In this document: positions 1-11,300 of the stretch, piece by piece | Layout: every line of letters starts with the position of its first letter | Numbering within the stretch: the stretch's first letter is position 1 | NCBI GenBank assembly: GCA_018242205.1 | Contig: JAFECJ010000012.1 | Location: forward strand, 48,031-112,030 | Source of the DNA: Pseudomonadota bacterium | GTDB taxonomy: Bacteria; Pseudomonadota; Alphaproteobacteria; Rhizobiales; Xanthobacteraceae | DNA: 64,000 nt | Reading direction: 5' to 3' | Notes under the pieces: generated by a model | Told to the model about the DNA's origin: nothing | Seen by the model: the letters and a program-made list of their open reading frames with translations, nothing else | The model's database searches: none | Program-made: the position numbers and the translations under genes

Positions 1-323
1 GCCTGGTCGAGCCCCTTGGTCACGATCGCCAGATTGGCGCGCATGACGGTTTCGTCGAGCCGCACCAGAACGTCGCCGGCCTTCACGTAGTCGCCGTCGT
101 GCACGCGCAATTCGCCGACGATGCCGCCGGTCGGATGCTGCACCTTCTGCACGTTCTGATCGACGACGATCGAGCCCTGCGCAATCAGGGCGCCCGCCAG
201 TTTCACGGTCGCCGCCCAGCCGCCGACGCCGCCGCCGAGAAACAGTACGATCATCAGACCGACGACCAGGTGGCGCCGGATCGAGGCGTGCGCGCGTGAT
301 GGCGGTTCGTTGCCCAGCTTCAT
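1..323 (-). CDS. Type I secretion membrane-fusion protein (HlyD/PrtE family), N-terminal part
   Basis: Only the first ~107 residues lie in the window; the gene runs off the left edge. The start ATG (complement of 321-323) overlaps the stop of the upstream ABC exporter as ATGA, so the two are translationally coupled. Residues 1-18 are a short basic cytoplasmic tail, followed by one membrane segment (VVGLMIVLFLGGGVGGWAA). Then comes the start of the periplasmic biotinyl-lipoyl-like region, with VVDQNVQKVQHPTGGIV and the typical VHDGDYVKAGDVLVRLD. In this family the protein bridges the inner-membrane exporter to a TolC-type outer-membrane channel. Its likely cargo is the giant RTX protein encoded upstream. 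No TolC homologue is visible in the window. Confidence 0.88.
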   Translation of the reverse strand, partial: MKLGNEPPSRAHASIRRHLVVGLMIVLFLGGGVGGWAATVKLAGALIAQGSIVVDQNVQKVQHPTGGIVGELRVHDGDYVKAGDVLVRLDETVMRANLAIVTKGLDQ

Positions 324-2092
324 GCGCTTGCGCCTCCGCTCTTCTCCGGGCGGATGCCGATCGGCGTCGCCGTCGCCGCGCCCTGCGGCCGCTGCAGCAC
401 CTTGGAAAGAACTTCGTCCTTCGGGCCGTAGGCCTGCACGCGGCCCTGATTCATGACGAGAATCTGATCGACCCCGGCAATGGCGCTCGGCCGGTGCGCA
501 ATCACGACCACAATGCCCTTGCGCTCGCGAATGCCGAGAATGGCGCGGGTGAGCGCAGCGTCGCCTTCGGAATCGAGATGCGAATTCGGCTCATCGAGCA
601 CGACGAGGAACGGATCGCGATAGACCGCACGCGCCAGCGCCACGCGTTGCGCCTGCCCCGCCGACAGCGCCGCGCCCTGCTCGCCGACTGGCGTGTCGTA
701 GCCCTGCGGGAGGTTTACGATCATGTCGTGGACACCGACGGCTTTGGCGGCGGCAATGACGGCTTCGGCGTCGGGCTGCGGCTCGAAGCGTGCGATGTTG
801 TCGGCGACCGTGCCGGTGAGCAGTTCGACATCCTGCGGCAAATAGCCGATGTGCCGGCCCAGTTCGTCCGGCGACCATTGATCGAGCGCGGCGCCGTCGA
901 GCCGCACCTTGCCGCGCACCGGCGGCCAGACGCCGACCAGCATGCGCGCCAGCGACGATTTGCCGGACCCGCTCTGGCCGATGATGCCGAGCCCCTGGCC
1001 GGCTTCGAGCTTGAAGGTGACATCCTGCACCAGCACCTTGGCCGCACCCGGCGCGGTGGCCGCGATGCCTTCGACCGCGAGGCGATGCGCCGGCGCCGGT
1101 AGGCCCATCGGCTGCGCCAAGGCCGGCATGGTATCGAGCAGCATGCTCAACCGCTTCCAACTCTGTCGGGCGGCGACAAAGCCTTTCCAATTGGCGATCG
1201 CAAGATCGACCGGCGCCAGCGCCCGCGCGCTCAGGATCGAGCTGGCGATGATGATGCCGGCGGTGGCCTGCTGGTTGATGACGAGATAGGCGCCGACCGC
1301 GAGCACGCCGGACTGCAGCAACATGCGCAGCACCTTGGACGCCGCGCCGAGACCGCCGCCGATGTCGCTGGTGCGCTGCTGGCTGCGCATGTAGTGACTA
1401 TTGGCTTCGGCCCAGCGCGCCGCCAAGCGCGGCATCATGCCCATGGCGACGAGCGCTTCGGCATTGCGCCGGCTGGCCTCGGCCAGGTTACTGCGCGCGG
1501 CGGCCGCTTCGGCGGCGGCTCTGGTCGGGGCCTTGGTCATGATTTCCGTGACCAGCGTGAGCACGACCAGGACGATGGCGCCGGCGAGCGCCGTGATGCC
1601 GATCAAAGGATGGAAGGCAAAGCAGATCGCGAGGTAAAGCGGAATCCACGGCAGATCGAATAGCGCCACAGGCCCGAGCCCCGACAGATAGGAGCGGATG
1701 GCGTCGAGATCGCGTAGCGGCTGCGTGCCGTCGCCGCGGCTGCCGATGCGCAAGGGAATGCGCACCAGTGTGTCGTAGACACGGCCGCTGAGCGACTCAT
1801 CGAGCGCGCCGCCGACCCTCGCCAGGACGCGGCTGCGGATGGCGTCGAGCACGCCGAGCGCCGCGAATAGAAACATGATGAGGACGAACAGCCCGACCAA
1901 GGTCGGCAGGCTGCGGCTCGGCAGCACGCGGTCGTAAACCTCGAGCATGAACATCGAGCCCGTCAGCATGAGAACATTGCTCATGCCGGATACCAGCCCG
2001 GTGCCGATGAACGCGCCGCGGCAGGCCGCGAGCGCGGCCGAGAGCTCGGAGCGCGCCGGCGAATGCGTGCGGGCGGACGGGCTGGTCAGCAT
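320..2092 (-). CDS. Type I secretion system permease/ATPase (PrtD-like ABC exporter)
   Basis: 590-residue ABC exporter half-transporter, normal for the PrtD/HlyB type without a C39 peptidase domain. The N-terminal ~320 residues are an ABC membrane domain with several hydrophobic segments (LVGLFVLIMFLFAALGVLDA; IGITALAGAIVLVVLTLVTE). The C-terminal nucleotide-binding domain has Walker A GQSGSGKSS, Q-loop region IGYLPQDVEL, signature LSAGQAQRVALARA, Walker B FLVVLDEP and an H-loop (VIAHR). It should energise export of an unfolded C-terminal-signal substrate from cytoplasm to outside. The next gene downstream is the membrane-fusion partner (ATGA overlap). The large RTX gene ends 244 bp upstream on the same strand, which makes it the probable substrate. 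Confidence 0.95.
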   Translation of the reverse strand: MLTSPSARTHSPARSELSAALAACRGAFIGTGLVSGMSNVLMLTGSMFMLEVYDRVLPSRSLPTLVGLFVLIMFLFAALGVLDAIRSRVLARVGGALDESLSGRVYDTLVRIPLRIGSRGDGTQPLRDLDAIRSYLSGLGPVALFDLPWIPLYLAICFAFHPLIGITALAGAIVLVVLTLVTEIMTKAPTRAAAEAAAARSNLAEASRRNAEALVAMGMMPRLAARWAEANSHYMRSQQRTSDIGGGLGAASKVLRMLLQSGVLAVGAYLVINQQATAGIIIASSILSARALAPVDLAIANWKGFVAARQSWKRLSMLLDTMPALAQPMGLPAPAHRLAVEGIAATAPGAAKVLVQDVTFKLEAGQGLGIIGQSGSGKSSLARMLVGVWPPVRGKVRLDGAALDQWSPDELGRHIGYLPQDVELLTGTVADNIARFEPQPDAEAVIAAAKAVGVHDMIVNLPQGYDTPVGEQGAALSAGQAQRVALARAVYRDPFLVVLDEPNSHLDSEGDAALTRAILGIRERKGIVVVIAHRPSAIAGVDQILVMNQGRVQAYGPKDEVLSKVLQRPQGAATATPIGIRPEKSGGASA

Positions 2093-2336
2093 GGTTCCCC
2101 GGAGCGGCTCGCTCTTACCGGCGGGAAATTTCCGGCGAGACGGCCCTCAGGCCAATTCTGTAGCACGAACAGGCCGGGAAGTCGCCTGCAAAAAAGACCG
2201 AAAAGTTAATGGTGCCAGTGGCTTGCGTCGGACCAGCAACGTTCGAGATTGAAGCCCGCTCCAGGCGATGAAGACGTGATTGACCACGTCATAAACGTGG
2301 ATGTCGGCGACGGTCAGCGTTGTGTGATCGAAGGCG
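2093..2336. other. Intergenic gap between adhesin and exporter genes
   Basis: A 244-bp stretch with no convincing gene. It contains a hairpin, CCACGT-cataa-ACGTGG (2284-2300), about 37 bases past the adhesin stop. There is no T-run after it on the minus strand, so it is not a standard intrinsic terminator. It may slow or process the long adhesin transcript before the exporter genes. Confidence 0.4.
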
Positions 2337-5300
2337 TCAGACGTGGAGAACGAAATCCGACGACGTCACGCCGGTCACATTGTTCAGGTGAATTTCCATG
2401 TCGGCGCCACCAGTTGCACCTGTCGAATTGGCGTAAATGACGGTATTGGCGCCGATCGTCACGATATCGATCGTATGCGCGGCAAGGCTGGTCGGGGCCG
2501 TCGTGTCGGTCAGAAAATTCACGGTCTGGACCTGGCTGTTCAAACCGGTGATGGCTGAAAAGTCGAGGTGATCGGACCCGGGCGCGAAGTCCGTAATCGT
2601 ATCGTAGTTCCCGCTTCCCGGCGCCGAATTCGAGGCCGCCTTGAACACAAATGTGTCGTTGCCGCTGCCGCCGGTCAGTGTGTCAGCGCCACCTCCGCCC
2701 GCGATGATATCATTACCGGCGCCACCGGTAATGGTGTCATTGCCGCCGAGGTTGGCGCCGTCAACGATGATGTGGTTGGTTCCGGTCAGGCCAGACGCGT
2801 TGATCGTCACGCCGTTGCTCATCGTCAGGGAAGCATTGACCGCCATATCATCCGTCGTGCCATCGCCGTTGGCATCCGCAGTCGAGACCTGAGCGTCAGT
2901 GACGGTCAGATTGAAGCCTGAGCTATTCGCATTGAACGTCACCTGGTCGATGTGGCTGATCGTGGCGGTCGCCAAGTTGAAAGTACCCGCCGCATCGAAG
3001 CGCAGGGTGTCGAGCGTGCCGGATTCGAGCGTCCCATCGATCGTATCGCCGCTGAGCTGACCTGCATTGCTGTATTTGAAAGTATCCGCCCCGTACCCGC
3101 CGGTCAGGACGTCCGCACCGAGTCCGGCGAAAATTACGTCGTTGCCTGCACCACCATCGATGATGTCCGCGCCGCCATTGCCATTAAGGATGTCGTCGCC
3201 ACCCAGGTTGGTGCCAATGACGTGAATGAAGTTGCTGTTCATGCCGCTGGTGTTGATGGTCACACCGTGCGTCATCGCCACAGCCGAGTCGAACAAAATA
3301 TCACCGTAGCCGCCAAGGTTGCCGTCACCGTTGGCGTCAGCAGTCGCAACCACACTGGGGTTCACCGACACGATGAAGCCAGCGGCGTCCTGATTGAACA
3401 GAATTTCATCAATGTTGGTGATCGTCGTGAAGGTCGTAAGATTATAAGTACCGGCCGCATCGAGCCGCAGCGTATCAATCGTGCTGGCGTCCGCTGTGCC
3501 ATTGATGATTTCGCCGGCTACGAGATCGCTGACCGCGCCGATGACAAAAGTGTCAGCGCCCGAGCCCCCGGTCATATTGTCCGCGCCGCCGCCGCCGGTA
3601 ATGACGTCGTTGCCAGCGCCACCAACGATCGTGTCAACACCCAAACCGCCGGTCAGCGTGTCGGCGAAACCGCTGCCGGTGATCGTGAAGCCTTCGCTCT
3701 GGCCATGCAGGTCGATGGTGACGCCCGCGCTCGCCGGCGCGGCCGAGATCGCTTCGACGTTGGAAACAGACACATCGGTCGCGCCGAGCGTGTTCAGGTC
3801 CGCCGACGTCGAGGTGAGGTTGATCGTGTCGTGGGTGCCGGCACCGAGGTCGATGGTGCCGTTGCCGACGATGATGGCATCGAGCTGAGCGCCGGTCAGG
3901 GTGACGGCGTCGTCACCGCCGGTGCCCACCAGATTGCCGGTCGCGATATGGCTCAGCGCCGGCGTGCCGTGCGCGGAAATGTCGCTATTGCCCGTCACGT
4001 CGAGCGTATTGGTGCCGCCACCGAGATCGATGCTGCTCAGCATCGCCCAAGCCGCGGCCGAGTAAGTGACATGGTCGTCGACTGCCGACACCGCGACCGA
4101 AGCGGTCGCGATGTTGCTGGCATGGTTCTGGGAGGCGCCGTCATCCACCGAAAAGCTGATCGTTCGCGTGTCCGTCGACAGCGCATCGGCGTTGAAATAC
4201 GTGACCGAGGCGAGCGCGGTTTGATACTGCGCCAGAGTCGCGACACCGACCAGCGTCAGGATACCCGTCTGCAAGTCATAGCTGCCAGTGATGTTGTTTT
4301 GGTTGGTAAAACCAAGAACGTCCTCGCTGGCAGAAAAATTGCCGGTGATGGCTACCTTCGCGCCGGTCAGGTTCGCGCTGTCGACATCGGACAACGTGAT
4401 CGCCGGTGCGATCGCGGCGGCGGTCTGATCTTCGGCGTAGGCCAACGATGCGCCATGCACATCGACCACCGGCGCGTCGTTGACGGCGGTGATGGCGATC
4501 GCCGCCTGCTGCGTCGCCGTGGACGCGCCGAGCATGATCACGGTGTTGCTCGAGGCCGAGAACGTAAAGGCGACGTCGGTGATGCCGTCGCCGTTCAAAT
4601 CGCCGGTCGCCAGGGCTGCGCCGGTCTGGGCGGTGATCGCTCCGGTGGTACCGACGGCAAAATCGATCTCCGGAGCGAAGGTGCCGTCACCCTTGCCGAG
4701 CAACACCGCCAGATTTTGCGCGCTGGTGCCGGTAGCGCCAAGGCTCGCAACCAGGAGATCGGAAATGCCGTCACCGTTGATATCGGCAATGGCAACGGCG
4801 CGTGCATCCGTGCCGGCAGCGTAGTCGACCTTGGTGGCAAAGGTCCCGTCGCCGTTGTTGAGCAACACCGAAACCGTGTTGGTCGCGCCATTCGCGGTGA
4901 CGATGTCGGCCTTGCCGTCGCCATTCAGGTCGGCGGCCGCGAGCCGGTAAGGCGTCGTTCCGGTCTGATACGACACCGCGGTTGAAAAGCCGCCATTGCC
5001 GTCGCCGAGATAAACGTAGATCTTGTTGGCCGCCCGGCCGGCGGCCGCGATATCGAGATGGCCGTCGCCGTTAAAATCCGCCGTGATGACATCCGTGACG
5101 CCGACGTTTCCATTGTTAAGCGTTGTCCCGGTCGCGAAGGTACCGTCGCCGTTTCCGGAATAGACGGTGACGCCGCCTTGGCCGTTGTTGAAACTGCCGA
5201 CCGCGATATCGATCGTGCTGTTGCCGTCGAAATGGCCCGCCGCCGCCGACGTCAAGGGGAGGCCGGTGTTGGTAAAAATGGCCGAAGACCCCCCGAGAAA

Positions 5301-8300
5301 TCCGCCGTTGCCGTTTCCCGTCAAAACCGCGATTCGGTTGCCGGAATCGACCGTCGCGATATCGATCTTGCCGTCGCCGGTGAAGTCGCCGGTCATCACC
5401 GCAGAGATGGTGTTGAAGGTCGTGTAATTCGTCGCCGTGCCGAACGTGCCGTCGCCGTTACCGAGGCGCACCGAGACGGTACTGGCGCTGATCAGGTCGG
5501 GAATGTGATCGCCGTTGACGTCGGCTATGGTGACCGCAAAGCGGTTGCTGCTTTCGGTATAGGAAGTCGAAGGCTGGAATATCTGATTGTTGGCCGTAAA
5601 CGTCACCGTGCGATCGGATGTCGTCGGCGTATCGCTGCTGTTGCTGTACTGAACGCCATCCAGGACGCTTTGATAGACAGCCAGGCTCGCGGTTCCGGCG
5701 ATCAGTAGTTCGCCGGTCGCGGCCGTGTAACTGACGCTCAGGCCGGCGTTCGACGCCGCCGACGTCGCCGCCGCATTCAGGGACAGCGATTCGTTGGCAT
5801 TGCCGTCGGGCCGCGCACTCAGCGTCGCGGTCAAATATGTCAGGGTGCCCGTATCGGGGTCGGCGATCGTGCCGGACGGCGCAACCAGCGTCGTCGTCTG
5901 TTCGGTGAACGAAACGCTGACATCGTTGCCTAAGCCGGCGCCATTGAGGTCGATCGTGACCGGGTCGTTGACCGCGGTGACGCTGACCTGCTTCGTCGAC
6001 ACAAGACTCGCGTGATTGATGGCCTGCCCGTCGTCAACCGCGAAACTGATCGTGCGGGTCGCGGTGTTCGGCGTGTCCGAGGTGTCGGTATATGTCACCG
6101 ACCGCAGAGCAGCCTGCCACTGGGCCAAAGTCGCCGTACCGCCGCTCGAACTGAGAGAGAGGACGCCGGACGACGCGTCGTAGCTCGCCGTGATATTACC
6201 CATCGTCGAGCCGTTGTTGGTGAACGCAAGGACGTCCTCGCCCAATTGGAAACCGGTGGTGACCGCCACCGTTGCCGAGCTCAGCGTCGCGCTGTCGATA
6301 TCGCTAAGCGTCAGGCCCGAATCGACCGCTATCGCGACCTGTTCGAGCGCGGCCGTCGTACCGCCCGTGGTCGTCACCACCGGCGCGTCATTGACGGCGG
6401 CGACGTTCCAATTGAACGTATTCGGGGTCGGGTCCAGGTCATGGCCGCCATTGGCGGTGCCACCGTCGTCCTGAACCTGGAATGTGAAGGTGCCGTAGCC
6501 GTTGCCGTTGGCGTTCGCCGCCGGCGTAAAGACGAGCTTGCCGCTGGCGATGTCGGCCGCGCTGATGCTCGCCCCAGCCTGCACGGACTGGCCGTTCAGC
6601 GTCAGGCTGCCTGCCGCGGGCAATGTCGTGATGGTGACGGCGAGCAGGCTGTTGGCCGGCGTATCGTTCGGATCGTGGAAGCCGAAGTCGGCCGTGGCAA
6701 AGACATAGGGAGTGTCTTCCGTCGCGGCGGCCGTATTGTTGGTGCCGTCCGGCGCCTCATTCACGTTTCCGACGGTGAGCGTATAGGTCGTGCTGGTTGC
6801 ATCGGGCGTGCTGCCGACGGTTTGATCGTCGACCGTCACCGCGACCGAGTAGCTCGCCTTCGTTTCATAGTCGAGCGTAACGCCGGCTTTCAGGTACAGT
6901 GCGTTACTGACGATCTCGAATGAAGCGGCGTCCGCGCCGGTAAGCGCCAGCGCATTGGTGCCGAGCGCATCGTCGGTCACCGCGATGTCGGCGACCTTGA
7001 TGTGGGTCTGCGTATTGGTGTTCTCGAGGATCGAGGTCGTCGTGTTGGTCAAGGCGACCGCCGTCGGCGCCTCATTGACGTCGGTGACTTCGACCGTAAC
7101 GGTCTGCGTGGCCGCGCCGCCATTGCCATCGGAAACCTGAACATTAACGGTATAAATATTGTCGCCGGCGGTGCCGCCGACATCGGTCGGATTTTCGAAG
7201 TTGGGTGCGTTCACGAAACTCAGCGCGCCCGTCGCGGCATTGATCTGGAATTGCGCGAAATCGGTGCCCACCGTTTGCAGGATCGAATAGGCCAGGGTGT
7301 CATGTTCCGGATCGGTGGCCGTCAGCTTCGCGACGGTCGTGGTATTTTCCGCAGCCTGGAAGGTGAAATTTGAATTGGAGCTGACGGCCGTACTGATCAA
7401 TACCCCGGGCGTGTAATAAGAGCCGACAATAAAGTCGCCAGAGACGTGGTCGTGGGTGAAGAAAGTCGGGTTGTCCAATTGGAAACCCGAGCCGATGTTT
7501 TCCAGATTCGGGTCACTGCTGGTGTAGACCAGTTCGCCGGTGGCCAGGCTGTAGGTGCGGTACAGGCTGCCGCCGTAGTCGACCATGTAGACGTAGGTGC
7601 CGTCGGACGCCGAGCCGTGTTCGTCGCCGGGGGTTCCGTTCGTCTGCAGGACAATATCCTGATCCCAGGTAAAGTCGGTGCCGTTCGCACTGACGGTGTA
7701 AAGCCGCAGCGTCGTCGTATTGTCCAGATTGGCGCCCAGCACACCGATCCTGCCGTCCGGCAGGCTGAGCATGTCGCCGGTCATCCACTGATGCGACGTC
7801 AGCAGCGGCTTGTCCTGCGGAATGTTGACGGCCGTGCTCGACCAGTCCTGGGTCGAAATCAGGTAGATGCTGTCGCCATTTCGATTGTACAGATAACCGT
7901 CCGCGAAGGTCATCTGGTTTTGCGCGTCGGTCAGGTTGGCGACCGCGTGCGATCCGATGAACGTCCCCGCCAGGGTGTAGACGTCGATTGCCCGTCCGCT
8001 ATCGTCGACGTACAGATATTGACCGTCTGTCGCCAGGCCGCGCTGGTTGTCGGTATTAGACAGACCGATGCCCGTCGAATTGCCGTTCTGAATTTGATCG
8101 GCCGTCGCCGTGTAGCCGCTCGACACGAACGCTGGCGCGTCGTTGACGGCCGTGATGTCGATCGTTGCCGTATCGGTCGCGGTCAAATGGCCGCCGCCGG
8201 TGTTGCCGTTGTCGTCGACCTGCATGGTCAGCGTCGCGCTGGCCGACGGCGTATCGCTGTTATTGATGTAGCTCAGCGCGCTGGTGCTGGTGCCCGTCGA

Positions 8301-11300
8301 GCCGAAGAAGGTATTGATCTGGGTGAGCGTGCCGGTGACCGTCAGCGACGACGTGCCGCCGCCGGCGACATTCGCACCGCTGTCGCCCGCCGCGGCGTTC
8401 AGCACACCCTCGGTAACCGACAGCGTCACCGTCATCGAGCCGTCGCCGGCGTCGATGTCGCTGATGGCAAGGCCGCTGCCTTTAAGCGTCAGCTCCGTTT
8501 GCTCGGTGGCCGAGTAGGACGTCGGCGTGATTGTCGCAACCGGCGGGTCGTTGACGGCGGCAACATCGATGCTCGCCGTCGCGGGCGTCGCGTCCACCGC
8601 ACCCATGTCGTCGATCGCGGCGAACTGTAGCGAGGTCGATCCGTTCCAGTTGGCATCCGGGACGAAATACACCGTCGCCGCGTTTTGATCCGCGGCCACC
8701 GTCCCGTTGAGCACGATGACCGTGCTCAATCCGGCATCGGCATAGAGCGTGCCATTGAGCGGCAGTTCGGTAATCCTGAACGATGCAACCGTGCCATCGA
8801 CATCGGTGCCGGAGAGATTGACCGCGATCGAGGCCTGATCCTCCTGCCCCGACGCCGTCGCCGGCGTCGTCGTTTCCGGCGCGTCGTTGACCGGATTGAC
8901 GGACAGATTGAAGGTGCTCGGCGTCGCGAGGCTGCTGTGATGACCGTCGTCGAGCGAGACTGAGAAGCTGGCGGACGTCGTCTCGGAGCCGTCGTGATGG
9001 AATGAAACCAGTCCATCCGCCAGTTGCTGGCCGGTAAACGAATTGGCCGCCGAGCCATCGACGTAGACCGCGCCGTTGACAAGGCTCGAGACCGTAAAGG
9101 TCTCGCTGCCCGCCGCACCGTCGGTGTCCGTGAAATAAAGGTCGGCGGCGCTCAGCACCACCGAACCGCCTTCGTCGACATTGGCGTTCAGATCGCCGGT
9201 CAGAACCGGCGCATAGTTGTCGGACGTCACGGCAACCGTGATGTCCGCACCCGCGTGGTCGCCGTCATTGTCGACGAGCACGTAGTGGAACACCTCGTTG
9301 GCCGCATCGGCGAGTTTTGCGGGCGCTGTGTAGGTCCAGTCGCCGGCGGCATGACCGCTTCCGGCGGCAAAATAAAATGCGAAGGTGCCACCGAGCGCGG
9401 TCGACACGCTGATCGCGGTGCCGGCTATCGTTTGGCCCTGTTCCCCGCTGCCCTGGATGCTGGCGCCTTCGCCGGTGTCGCCGTTCCAGGTGTAGGTCAC
9501 GCCGTCGACGGTCACCGACTCTATATGACCACCGTCGCCGCCGACGCCGACCGTCGCCTCGCTGTCGGTGAAGATGTTATGGGTCGTGGCCGGAGCGACC
9601 AGCGTCAACAACGAGGCGACAATATCGCTGAACTGGCTGACCAAAACCGGCGACCCGGAACCATCGACATCGACCGACTGCAGGCCTGAATCGCTGATGC
9701 CGTCGCCGATGCCTACAGCGGTGACGCTGATGCCGTGACTTGTCACGAAGGTGGTCCAGGCCGTCGCCTGCGACGTGACCGCCGACTGACCATCGCTCAG
9801 GAAGAAGACCTGGTTACGCGAACCCTCGACGGGCACGAAGTGATTGATCACCTGCTCAACCGCGGCATCGAAATTGGTGCCGCCGACGAGGGCAGGACGG
9901 TGCCCGTTCAAGGTCGGATTTGTGGCGTCGATCGCGGCCGCGAAACTCGCATAGCTCGTAAAGCTGCCGAGCGTCGTCGCCGAATTTTCGAACGCCACCG
10001 CGGTGACCGACACACCGCCGGTCGTGCCGTCGAAGATCGAATGGGCCGCGGTTTTCACGGCCTCGAGCATCGTATTCAGCTCGGTATTGTCGATGCTGCC
10101 GCTGTAATCCAGGACGAAGGCGACGTTGAAACCCTGCGTCGTTTCGGCATTTGTCGTCGCTTTAAAATCCGACGCCGCTGGGCTGTCGTCTTCCACGGTA
10201 ACGGTCAGCGTCGAGTTAGTCGTCACCGTGCCGTCGTCGACGCTGACCGGAATACTGAAGCTGAGCGTGTCTTCGGCGCCGGTGTTCGAATGATCGATCG
10301 GCCCCCTCAGGGTTACGGTGTAAGCGCCGGTGTGCTCGTTGAGAGTCACCGAGATGACCGGGTTGCCGCCGGCGGAGCCTGTAAGCGTGCCGTCCCCGCC
10401 CAAGGCCCATGTCACCGCGACATGATCCGACGTCAATGCGACACCCGGCAGGCCGAGCTTGTAGGTCAGGTTGGCGTTATCGACGTCGGTCGCGCTGATC
10501 GTACCCGACGCGGTCGCGCTGTTGGTCGAATCACTAGTTCCTGTCGTGTCCGGGATGCCGCCGCTCAGCCCCTCTTCCGAGACGGTCGCCGAAGCCGCGG
10601 CGACCACCGGCGCGTCGTTGACCGGCGTCACCGTGACCGTCGTGGCGATGACGTTGGAGGCGCCGTTTTCCGACGAACCGTCATCGACCTGGAAGCTGAC
10701 CGTCCGCGCGTCACTCGAAGGATTGTCGCTCGTGTTGACATAGGTCACCGAGCGCAGTGCGGCCTGATAGTCCGCGACGCTCGCCGTACCGCTCAGCGTC
10801 AGCACGCCGGTCTGCGCATCGAAGCTGCCGGTGATGCCGTTCTGGGTGACGAAGCCAAGAACGTCCTCGCCAGCATGGAAGTGGCCCGAGATCGTCACCG
10901 TCGCGCCGGCGAGCGTGGTGCTGTCGACATCCGACAGGAACAGCGTGCCGTCGATGGCGGCGGCCGCTCCGTTCTCGGTATAGGCCAGCGACGTGCCATC
11001 GGTGTGCGTCACGACCGGCGCGTCATTGACCGCGGCCACGACGATCGGCACCGAGGTGGTGATGACGCGCGAGCCGTCGTCCTGCGTCGTAATCGTCAGC
11101 GACGCACCGCCGTTATAGTCCGCCGATGGCGTGAAGGTCATGCCGTCGAGGGCGGCGTTGATGGCCGCCTGGGTGCCGCTGAACGTCATGGTCGCGGCAT
11201 TGGCGCCGTTGCCGAGCGAGAATGTCAGGCCGGCCGTGCCGGAAAGAGTCAACAGGCCGTGCGTGACCGTCAGCGACACGGTGAGCGTCGTCGTATCCGC

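Noticed and set aside
2284..2300. Intrinsic terminator after the adhesin
   Set aside because: 6-bp stem without T-run; recorded only as a hairpin in the gap.
2952..4985. 677-residue plus-strand ORF inside the adhesin gene
   Set aside because: Arg/Asp/Val-rich antisense reading of a repetitive GC-rich gene, with no recognisable domain; the minus-strand adhesin is clearly coding.
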